46,598 nt of DNA from Paenilisteria rustica (GTDB taxonomy: Bacteria; Bacillota; Bacilli; Lactobacillales; Listeriaceae), in NCBI RefSeq assembly GCF_013820765.1, contig NZ_JABJVM010000022.1, forward strand, positions 1 to 46,598, written 5' to 3'. Position numbers and translations under genes: made by a program. Below are positions 37,177 to 43,336 of this stretch, one piece after another; within the stretch, counting starts at the first letter, position 1, and each line of letters starts with the position of its first letter. The notes under the pieces are model-generated. The model searched no databases, had not been told where the DNA came from, and was given only the letters and a program-made list of their open reading frames with translations.

Positions 37177-37281
37177 CTACTTTCTTTTTTTCTCCTTGCT
37201 ACGTACCTCTAACCAGTGATTGAAAATTGCAAGGACACAACCAACCACGATAGGAGCAAGGACTGTTGTGATGATGGACAT
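37177..37281 (-). CDS. Fst-like type I toxin peptide
   Basis: A 34-residue peptide from ATG 37281, with the strong ribosome site GGGAGGTG seven bases ahead. It has a short N-terminus, a membrane helix containing PIVVGCVLAIFNHWL and a basic tail (EVRSKEKKRK). The P-x-x-V-G-x-x-x-x-x-F-x-x-W-L pattern is that of the Fst/Ldr-type toxin family of Gram-positive bacteria, which insert in the membrane and disturb it. The leader mRNA can form a hairpin next to the ribosome site and a convergent RNA covers the shared repeats. It sits on the chromosome beside a second, unrelated type I module. Only toxin activity itself is unproven. Confidence 0.8.
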   Translation of the reverse strand: MSIITTVLAPIVVGCVLAIFNHWLEVRSKEKKRK

Positions 37282-37296
37282 AATGACACCTCCCTT

Positions 37297-37323
37297 CTCC
37301 AGAAGTAGTACTCGTCTCTGGAG
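37297..37323 (-). promoter_or_regulatory. 5'-leader hairpin of the Fst-like toxin mRNA
   Basis: CTCCAGA (37297-37303) and TCTGGAG (37317-37323) are perfect inverted repeats around 13 bases. On the minus-strand mRNA the stem ends a few bases before the ribosome site. Fst mRNA is known to use such a leader stem to limit translation and stabilise the RNA. Confidence 0.6.
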
Positions 37324-37338
37324 GTAGACGGCATCTTA

Positions 37339-37347
37339 AGCATAGCA
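37339..37347 (-). promoter_or_regulatory. Extended -10 element of the Fst-like toxin promoter
   Basis: On the minus strand the sequence reads TGCTATGCT, an extended -10 (TGn-TATGCT), with no good -35 at the normal distance. The predicted start near 37332 gives a leader of about 50 bases. Confidence 0.42.
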
Positions 37348-37433
37348 CAAACAAGCACTTGCTTTTCATGTCTTGAACACAAATTAAAAATCCCGGAAAA
37401 ACAAAATTGTGTGCATCCAATCGAAGTTAAATT

Positions 37434-37461
37434 TTGAGAAATTCAATGATTATGGTAATAT
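37434..37461 (+). promoter_or_regulatory. Predicted promoter of the small secreted protein gene
   Basis: TTGAGA (37434-37439) and TAATAT (37456-37461) with 16 bases between, about 57 bases ahead of the start codon. Confidence 0.42.
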
Positions 37462-37517
37462 AAGTAATGTATTGGTTTGTCAAAAATAATACTTAATTAA
37501 AGAGGGGAAACACGTCG

Positions 37518-37889
37518 ATGAAAAATAAAATAGCGTTATTTCTAATGGCAGTTTTGGTTGTATTTTCACCTGTTTCAGCAGGAATTACAGGCGTTTCAAG
37601 CATCCAAGCAGAGGCGGCAGTTAAGAATCCAGTCAAAGTATCACTAAGCACAACGACACCAAAACAACGCACGAATGTAACTTTGAATGTATCAGGTGTA
37701 CCTAAAAACACAGCCTACACAGGTACAATTTTTTACAAATCGAAAAAAACCTACATCTCTGGTAAAGTTGGCACCGCTAAAAAATTCAACATCAGTACAG
37801 CAACAAAAGGCTATAAAGTCAAAGTAGAAATCGTTGTAAAACACAATAAACAAACGTACAAATCATACGCATACTTCACACCGCGGTGA
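37518..37889 (+). CDS. Small secreted basic protein, unknown function
   Basis: 123 residues with a clear signal peptide (about 1-34, ending SIQAEAA). The mature part of about 90 residues is lysine-rich and beta-strand-like (VKVSLSTTTPKQRTNVTLNVSG, then KVGTAKKFNIST and KVEIVVKHNKQTY), as in a single Ig-like or fibronectin-like domain. ATG 37518 follows AGAGGGGAAA. It has its own promoter and terminator and lies between two predicted type I toxin loci. I do not recognise a named family. Confidence 0.72.
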   Translation: MKNKIALFLMAVLVVFSPVSAGITGVSSIQAEAAVKNPVKVSLSTTTPKQRTNVTLNVSGVPKNTAYTGTIFYKSKKTYISGKVGTAKKFNISTATKGYKVKVEIVVKHNKQTYKSYAYFTPR

Positions 37890-37918
37890 TCTGAATAACA
37901 AGCCAATATAGATAAAAG

Positions 37919-37966
37919 CATCACTTGTTAACTCTCTTACTTGAGAAGATACAGGAGGTGTTTTTT
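37919..37966 (+). terminator. Probable terminator of the small secreted protein gene
   Basis: CATCACTTGT (37919-37928) pairs with ACAGGAGGTG (37951-37960) with one mismatch and two wobbles, followed by TTTTTT. Confidence 0.5.
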
Positions 37967-37986
37967 CGTGGGAAAAGGAAGTAATT

Positions 37987-38015
37987 TTGACGAGATTTTC
38001 AAAAAATGCTATAAT
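37987..38015 (+). promoter_or_regulatory. Strong sigma-A promoter of the second antitoxin RNA
   Basis: TTGACG (37987-37992) and a perfect TATAAT (38010-38015) are exactly 17 bases apart; the transcript would start near 38022. No gene follows on this strand, only a short stretch ending in a terminator. Confidence 0.8.
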
Positions 38016-38021
38016 GAGGAC

Positions 38022-38146
38022 AAGAAAAGGAAGTCATGCGCTAACATGACTCCCTAGTAGTAGCTCCGGCAAAAGACAGTGACATAATTTTATATGGTAC
38101 AAAAATAGCCATCGACTCTTGTGGGAGTGAGGATGGCTATTTTTTG
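38022..38146 (+). ncRNA. Predicted antisense antitoxin RNA (RatA/SR4-like arrangement)
   Basis: About 125 bases between a strong promoter and a terminator, with no usable reading frame. An internal stem pairs GGAAGTCATG with CATGACTCC. Its 3' end overlaps the 3' end of the holin-like toxin gene read from the other strand, which is the arrangement of TxpA/RatA and BsrG/SR4. RNA ends are predictions. Confidence 0.65.
38101..38146. terminator. Bidirectional terminator shared by toxin mRNA and antisense RNA
   Basis: AAAAATAGCCATC pairs with GATGGCTATTTTT, with an inner ACTC/GAGT stem. T-runs exist on both strands, so both convergent RNAs can end here and share about 45 complementary bases. Confidence 0.85.
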
Positions 38147-38247
38147 TGGTCGTTGTTAAGCTTAATCAATGCAATAACAAGAGCAATTAAGGAAATCAAA
38201 AGACTTCCAAAACCGACTGCTAATTGCAAAGCTTCTGCTACAGACAC
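38137..38247 (-). CDS. Holin-like type I toxin peptide (TxpA/Hol_Tox family)
   Basis: A 36-residue peptide from GTG 38247, seven bases after AAAGGAG. Its layout (SVAEALQLAVGFGSLLISLI, then VIALIKLNNDHKK) is the x-x-E-A-L-x-L-x-x-x-F-G-x-L-x-x-x-I pattern of the 'putative holin-like toxin' family that includes TxpA and BsrG, small membrane toxins of Firmicutes. An in-frame ATG at 38286 with its own GGGGGG site would add 13 residues; the family usually begins at the later start. The stop codon lies inside the bidirectional terminator shared with the antisense RNA. Confidence 0.82.
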   Translation of the reverse strand: MSVAEALQLAVGFGSLLISLIALVIALIKLNNDHKK

Positions 38248-38342
38248 AAGGCATCTCCTTTCGTTAGAGTAAATACTTATTCGCATAAGCATCCCCCCTT
38301 CCATTAAGAATAGCCACCATCTTTCACTTACTACTAATTGTT

Positions 38343-38351
38343 ATTATATCA
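38343..38351 (-). promoter_or_regulatory. Extended -10 promoter of the holin-like toxin gene
   Basis: On the minus strand the sequence is TGATATAAT: an extended -10 with a perfect TATAAT and no convincing -35. The start near 38336 leaves a leader of about 89 bases. AGAATAGCCACCATC on + within this leader (38307-38321) resembles the terminator arm AAAAATAGCCATC. Confidence 0.6.
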
Positions 38352-38444
38352 TATTTGTGTTGTTTTTGTGATTACGATACATAGTGAGTTTTTTAGGCTT
38401 AAACGAGTTATCGATGAAAAGGTTGGAAATGGGCGACAATCTGC

Positions 38445-39302
38445 TTATTTCAACAAACTCAACAACACAACCCCAACCATAATCAATCCAACCCCCGAAA
38501 GAATAAACGTCCACTCGAGTGGGCTCTTTTTTTGCTTGAAAATCAGAATTCCACCAATCGTCGCCACAATCACGCAAGCCTGTGAAATCGAGAAACTAGT
38601 CGCGACGCCAAGCACGGCAGTCGCTAGAAACATACCGAGATTCGCGATCGACCATGATAATCCAGTCAACAGATTGAACGCCACATTTTTGCGGGAAATG
38701 GCAGATTTTTTCGTTAAATTAATGCCAATGGCGCATGTCAGCATCCCGATGGCTTGTGGTAAGATGATAGCGAAACCACTCACGTGAAATAGCTGGTTTG
38801 TCACGACGTAAAGCGTTAAAAAGAAGGAAGATAGAATAACGATAGCGTAGACATGAATGGAAACTGACTCCTTGATTTGATTCCCACGTTTTTGAAATCC
38901 GGTCATTACCACCCCAACCAAAATGATAAGCACTGCAAAAATGCCAATCACAACAGCGCTCGTCGTCTGCCATTCGTGGAAAATGAGGACGGCAAATAGT
39001 GTAGCGCCAACGAGTTGTGTGCCATTGGAAATCGGCATCGCCTTGGCGACGCTCGACGCGGCGATTCCTTTAAATTGCAGTAATTGTCCAAAACTCCAAA
39101 AAATACCCGACACGAAACTGACGATAAATGAGGCTAGCGTGACTTCGGGTGACACAATCCAAAACAAAATAAAAGCGAATACAAGCGCGCTAATCGACGT
39201 CCCGAGTAACTGCTCCTCCGGGGTGCTTTTTCGTAAGTTCGCAATGATGGGCATAAAACCCCAACCAAGAACCGGTAATAAGGCAACAAAATAAATCAAC
39301 AT
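38445..39302 (-). CDS. GRP-family sugar transporter (GlcU/RhaT-like)
   Basis: 285 residues from ATG 39302 after GAGAGGAAGC; the frame stays open further upstream, but that part covers the operator region. Ten hydrophobic helices are predicted. The first reads LIYFVALLPVLGWGFMPIIA, the pattern of the glucose/ribose porter family (GlcU, RbsU), and ASSVAKAMPISNGTQLVGATLF is a family signature. The family imports glucose or related sugars with protons, outside the PTS. It is transcribed away from the PTS regulator gene, with shared operator-like repeats between them. Substrate is uncertain. Confidence 0.82.
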   Translation of the reverse strand: MLIYFVALLPVLGWGFMPIIANLRKSTPEEQLLGTSISALVFAFILFWIVSPEVTLASFIVSFVSGIFWSFGQLLQFKGIAASSVAKAMPISNGTQLVGATLFAVLIFHEWQTTSAVVIGIFAVLIILVGVVMTGFQKRGNQIKESVSIHVYAIVILSSFFLTLYVVTNQLFHVSGFAIILPQAIGMLTCAIGINLTKKSAISRKNVAFNLLTGLSWSIANLGMFLATAVLGVATSFSISQACVIVATIGGILIFKQKKSPLEWTFILSGVGLIMVGVVLLSLLK

Positions 39303-39337
39303 AATAAGCTTCCTCTCATCATTAATAATGCCACTTA

Positions 39338-39366
39338 AACTTATCACGGGTATGATAACTCGGCAA
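39338..39366 (-). promoter_or_regulatory. Predicted promoter of the GlcU-like gene
   Basis: On the minus strand TTGCCG (39366-39361) and TAAGTT (39343-39338) are 17 bases apart. The inverted repeat at 39341-39358 overlaps the spacer and -10. Confidence 0.42.
39341..39358. promoter_or_regulatory. Perfect 18-bp inverted repeat, likely operator
   Basis: TTATCA and TGATAA flank six bases. The site overlaps the predicted promoter of the minus-strand transporter, about 40 bases from its start, so a protein bound here would repress it. The binding protein is unknown. Confidence 0.5.
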
Positions 39367-39372
39367 TATCCC

Positions 39373-39401
39373 AAAATTACGGTATTCAATGCGGTAATTT
39401 T
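39373..39401. promoter_or_regulatory. Inverted repeat upstream of the PRD regulator, likely operator
   Basis: AAAATTAC (39373-39380) and GTAATTTT (39394-39401) are perfectly inverted around 13 bases, 58 bases before the regulator start. The position suits binding of the PRD regulator itself as activator. Confidence 0.5.
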
Positions 39402-39459
39402 CGTAGTTTTCGGTAAGATAGCTTTGTAATAGAATAAGGTCAGGGAAAGGAAATATGAA

Positions 39460-39474
39460 ATGAAAGCGGTAACT
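39460..39474 (+). promoter_or_regulatory. Possible cre site (CcpA) at the regulator start codon
   Basis: ATGAAAGCGGTAACT fits the relaxed cre consensus WTGNAANCGNWNNCW, although the second half is not palindromic. A CcpA roadblock at the start of the operon would give catabolite repression. Confidence 0.35.
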
Positions 39475-41421
39475 AAAATGATTGCAAATCGCGAAAAGAA
39501 TATCATTCAGTTTTTAATGAAAGCAGGCCAGACACGCGTGGGAGATATTGCGGATCACTTAAGTCTCTCTGAAAAAACAGTATCCAATTCATTGAAAGAA
39601 ATCGATGTGTTCCTAAAAGAATTTGGCATGACGGTCGTGCGTAAACCGAAAGTCGGCGTTTATATTGATGGAGATAGCGAAGGCTTGGCGCAAGTCACTC
39701 GTTTTCTAGGCAACCAAGTGAGTCTCGTTCCGTCCACTAAAGAAGAGCGCGTCATCTACATCTTCAGCACGTTACTAAAAGCAAGCGATTACGTGACGAT
39801 TCAAGAACTTTCCGAAGCGCTTTACATTAGCCGTGGAACGATTGAAAAAGACATGGTCGAAGTGACGAAAATGCTTGAGAAAGAAGGCGTCAAACTTTAT
39901 AAAAAGCCAAGTAAAGGTATGAAGCTTCTCGTTAATGAGCAAGAAAAGCGCGCCTTGACCTCGAAATTTATCCGCAATTTCTGGGGCAACAATTGGTATT
40001 TGAAACAAGAAGGCGAGAAAGTACTCCAAGCTTTCGATACGATTCAAGCGGACGTGACTGGAATTTTTCCTGAAGAGGGTCTAAAAGAAATTATTTCGAT
40101 TGTGCGCGAGTTCAGCGAAACATATGATTTCGCGTTTACCGACTATGCTTTTCAGTCAATCGTGATTCATCTAGCCATTGCGGTGGAACGGATTCGTAAA
40201 AAAGAGTATGTACGAGATCAGGTGGACGGTCTAATAAAAGATGCATTGGATTCCCAACAAAAAAATACCGAGACGCTCGTTGATATGCTCGAGACTCGGC
40301 TGGATATCACGATTCCTGATTTTGAAATTGGCTATATTCAGATTCATCTTGCAGCGGCTTATAACCAACGAAATAATCATTTTCTCAGCAATCACATACA
40401 AACGCAAGATGATGTTTCGGAATTTGTAACGGAATGTTTGGCCGAAACGGAGTATGATCAGGAGCTGCTAGAAGGCTTGGCGACACACATGAAGTCGGCG
40501 ATTAATCGACTGGAACTCGGGATGAATTTTAAAAATCCGTACCTTAGTAAAATTAAGCAAAACTTCCCGCGAGCGTTTGAGGAAGCGCTATATTTGAAAA
40601 CGGAGGTGGAGGGAAAATATGGGGTGCAAGTGAATGAAGATGAAACGGCGTATATTGCGCTTCATTTCGAGGCGTATCACGAGCGAATGCGTTCCTTCCC
40701 TGATCCAATTCGTGTGGTGCTTGTGTGCAGTACTGGTCTAGGTTCGTCGAGGTTACTTGCCGCTAGAATTAAGAAATACTTCCCGATGATTCAGATTGAA
40801 AAAATCCTATCCGTGCAAGCGATGATGGAGTCGGATGTCGATGTGGATCTTGTCATTAGCACGATTTATCTCGAACTGGAAACGGTGCCAAGTATTGTGG
40901 TGAGCCCGATGATGAGTAAAGAGGACTTGCAACAAGTGGAGCGACATATGGAAAAGTTGAAGCGGCAAAAGAAAATCGTGAGCCAGCCGTTTTTAGATTT
41001 AATCCAGCCAGAACATATTTTAGCAGGGCTTGACGTTATGTCGATGGAGGCGGTGATTACCGAGATTGGCGAGCTGTTGATTTCGCGTGGAATGGCGAAG
41101 CCAGGCATCGCCCGAAGCGCGCTTTTGCGGGAGGAATTGTCGTTCACATCCTTTGATGGAATGGCGACGCCGCATGCAGATCCGGCGCTGATTAAGGAAT
41201 CCACGATTGTTATTGCAACGCTTAAGAAACCAGTGAAATGGGGACTTGTGGACGTGGATAAAGTATTTTTCATCGCGCTGACGGAGAATAATGGTTTGAA
41301 TTTAGACGCGGTATACGAGCAATTTTACAATTATATTGATAATAAAAAGTGGTTGGAAAAGCTGGCGACGCTTCGGACCTCTAAAGAAATATATGAACAT
41401 TTAATAAAGGATGGGATGTAA
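39460..41421 (+). CDS. PRD-containing PTS-regulated transcriptional activator (MtlR/ManR-type)
   Basis: 653 residues. An N-terminal HTH (~8-55, with LSLSEKTVSNSLKEID) and a second Mga-type HTH (~85-150) are followed by two PRD domains (~185-400), an EIIB-like domain with Cys423 in CSTGLGSS, and an EIIA-like domain (~510-650) with His572 in ATPHADP. Such activators are switched by phosphorylation of PRD histidines, of the EIIB cysteine and of the EIIA histidine, so they read both substrate supply and general PTS state. The start is ATG 39460, after AAAGGAAA. The stop overlaps the EIIA gene by one base. Same gene content as a Listeria lmo0402-lmo0401-type cluster, but with the regulator first. 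Confidence 0.9.
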   Translation: MKAVTKMIANREKNIIQFLMKAGQTRVGDIADHLSLSEKTVSNSLKEIDVFLKEFGMTVVRKPKVGVYIDGDSEGLAQVTRFLGNQVSLVPSTKEERVIYIFSTLLKASDYVTIQELSEALYISRGTIEKDMVEVTKMLEKEGVKLYKKPSKGMKLLVNEQEKRALTSKFIRNFWGNNWYLKQEGEKVLQAFDTIQADVTGIFPEEGLKEIISIVREFSETYDFAFTDYAFQSIVIHLAIAVERIRKKEYVRDQVDGLIKDALDSQQKNTETLVDMLETRLDITIPDFEIGYIQIHLAAAYNQRNNHFLSNHIQTQDDVSEFVTECLAETEYDQELLEGLATHMKSAINRLELGMNFKNPYLSKIKQNFPRAFEEALYLKTEVEGKYGVQVNEDETAYIALHFEAYHERMRSFPDPIRVVLVCSTGLGSSRLLAARIKKYFPMIQIEKILSVQAMMESDVDVDLVISTIYLELETVPSIVVSPMMSKEDLQQVERHMEKLKRQKKIVSQPFLDLIQPEHILAGLDVMSMEAVITEIGELLISRGMAKPGIARSALLREELSFTSFDGMATPHADPALIKESTIVIATLKKPVKWGLVDVDKVFFIALTENNGLNLDAVYEQFYNYIDNKKWLEKLATLRTSKEIYEHLIKDGM

Positions 41422-41885
41422 TGGAAGTAAAGGATATTTTGACAAAAGAACTCGTCGTATTCGATTTAGAAGCGACAACGAAGGAAACAGCGATTCGAGA
41501 AATGGCGGAGATTCTGGATTCGAAGGGAATTCTTGCGGATAAAGAGGTCTACATCCAAGCTGTTTTGGATCGGGAAACGCACGCGACGACAGGGATTGGG
41601 AATAATATCGCGATTCCGCACGGTAAGAGCGATAGCGTGAAGCATTCGGCAATTGTTTTTGCACGCACGAAAAACCTGATTGAATGGGAGTCGCTTGATG
41701 ACGAGCCGGTAAACATGATTTTCCTACTTGCCATCAGCGACTCCGATAAAACCGATGCCCATTTGAAAATTCTAGCTGAAATTGCGACCAAACTTATGGA
41801 TGACGATATCGTTGTAGGGCTGAAAGAAACGCGAGATAAAGAAGAAGTAATCCGTATTTTAAACGAAGGAGTGGTAGGAGTATGA
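41421..41885 (+). CDS. PTS EIIA component, fructose/mannitol class
   Basis: 154 residues with His67 in NNIAIPHGKS as phosphorylation site, typical of fructose-family EIIA. It receives phosphate from HPr and passes it to the EIIB protein encoded next. Here the domains A, B and C are separate proteins, whereas MngA of E. coli fuses them. It overlaps both neighbours, so its translation is coupled to the regulator gene. Confidence 0.93.
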   Translation: MEVKDILTKELVVFDLEATTKETAIREMAEILDSKGILADKEVYIQAVLDRETHATTGIGNNIAIPHGKSDSVKHSAIVFARTKNLIEWESLDDEPVNMIFLLAISDSDKTDAHLKILAEIATKLMDDDIVVGLKETRDKEEVIRILNEGVVGV

Positions 41886-42202
41886 AACGTAAAATAATCG
41901 CAGTAACCGCATGTGCAACGGGAGTAGCCCACACATATATGGCAGCGCAAGCACTCAAAAAAGGCGCGAAGAAGATGGGGGACTTAATCAAGGTCGAAAC
42001 GCAAGGCGCGACTGGAATCGAGAATGAACTGACCGAAAAAGACGTGAATATCGGTGAAGTTGTGATTTTTGCAGTGGATACGAAAGTGAGAAATAGCGAG
42101 CGATTTGCCGGGAAAACGATTCTAGAAGTTCCTGTAAGCGCGCCGATTAAAGACGCTGAAAAAGTGATTAACGAAGCACTGAAACTAATCGATGAGAAAT
42201 AG
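41882..42202 (+). CDS. PTS EIIB component, fructose class
   Basis: 106 residues. Cys11 in VTACATGVAHTYMAAQAL is the phosphocysteine of the fructose-type EIIB family. The start overlaps the EIIA stop in an ATGA arrangement. It transfers phosphate to the sugar bound by EIIC during uptake. Confidence 0.93.
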   Translation: MKRKIIAVTACATGVAHTYMAAQALKKGAKKMGDLIKVETQGATGIENELTEKDVNIGEVVIFAVDTKVRNSERFAGKTILEVPVSAPIKDAEKVINEALKLIDEK

Positions 42203-42214
42203 GGGGAAACGACT

Positions 42215-43321
42215 ATGTTTAGAAAAATTGGGAGCGAGCTTAAAAAACACGTTTTAACAGGTATTTCATATATGATTCCGCTCGTTATTGCGGGTGCGGT
42301 GATCATGGCGATTGCGCGTGTTGGTGGTTCTTTTTACGGAATTACGGACATTTGGGATCCGAAATATGCAGATAGTACGAACGGTATTATTTCGCTGCTG
42401 CACAGTTTAGATGGCTTTGGCGGCCTGGCGCTTGGCATGATGTTCCCTGTCATTGCAGCGTTTATCGCCTATTCGATTTCGGACAAATTGGGTATCGCAC
42501 CAGGACTTGTCGGTGGTTTGCTGGCTCGTGATATTGGCGCAGGATTCCTCGGCGCTCTTGCGGCAGGTTTGATCGCAGGTTACACATGTCTTTTGATTAA
42601 AAAATATGTCAAATTACCAAAATCGGCAGCATCGATTATGCCTGTCTTTTTAGTACCGGTAGTTGGTACGCTAGTCACGGTTCTTGTTATAAATTATGTC
42701 GTCGGAATTCCGTTTGCCGACTTGAATAAAGCGCTTGAAACTTGGTTAAATGGCATGTCAGGAACGAATCAAATTTTGATGGCGGCAATTATTGGCGCGA
42801 TGGTTGGGTTTGACTTAGGCGGACCGGTAAATAAAGCCGCAGTTACGACCGCGATGGCACTTTTGACGAGTGGAATTTATGCACCGAACACAGCCGCACA
42901 AGTCGCGATTATTATTCCTCCACTAGGTCTGGGGTTGGCAACATTGATCGCTAGACGAAAATACAACACCGAAATGCGCGAAGCTGGGAAATCCTCGCTG
43001 ATCATGGGACTCGTTGGTATTAGCGAAGGCGCGATTCCGTTCGCTGTAGAATCCCCGCTAAAAGTCATTCCAGCAACCGTGATTGGTTCGGCAATCGGCG
43101 GCGCGCTCGCAGTAGGACTTGGCGCGATTAACCAAGCACCAATCAGCGGTTTTTATGGCTGGTTCACCGTGCAAAACTGGTGGTTCTATATTTTAGCAAT
43201 CGCAGTTGGAACGCTTGTCGTAGCAGGTATGTCCGTCGCTTTACGGAAAGATAGCGCAGGTCAGGAAGAATCGTATACAGTTGAAGAAGATGATTTTGAT
43301 GAAGCAGAATGGGAAGCTTAA
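42215..43321 (+). CDS. PTS EIIC component, fructose class
   Basis: 368 residues and about nine or ten membrane spans. It opens with LKKHVLTGISYMIPLVIAGAVI; the middle contains GFDLGGPVNKAA and later GISEGAIPFAVESPLKVIPA, both hallmark segments of fructose-type EIIC that form the substrate site. The C-terminus is acidic and cytoplasmic. ATG 42215 follows GGGGAAA. The alpha-mannosidase downstream suggests that the imported substrate is a mannosyl compound rather than free fructose. Confidence 0.93.
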   Translation: MFRKIGSELKKHVLTGISYMIPLVIAGAVIMAIARVGGSFYGITDIWDPKYADSTNGIISLLHSLDGFGGLALGMMFPVIAAFIAYSISDKLGIAPGLVGGLLARDIGAGFLGALAAGLIAGYTCLLIKKYVKLPKSAASIMPVFLVPVVGTLVTVLVINYVVGIPFADLNKALETWLNGMSGTNQILMAAIIGAMVGFDLGGPVNKAAVTTAMALLTSGIYAPNTAAQVAIIIPPLGLGLATLIARRKYNTEMREAGKSSLIMGLVGISEGAIPFAVESPLKVIPATVIGSAIGGALAVGLGAINQAPISGFYGWFTVQNWWFYILAIAVGTLVVAGMSVALRKDSAGQEESYTVEEDDFDEAEWEA

Positions 43322-43336
43322 AAAACGGAGGTAATT

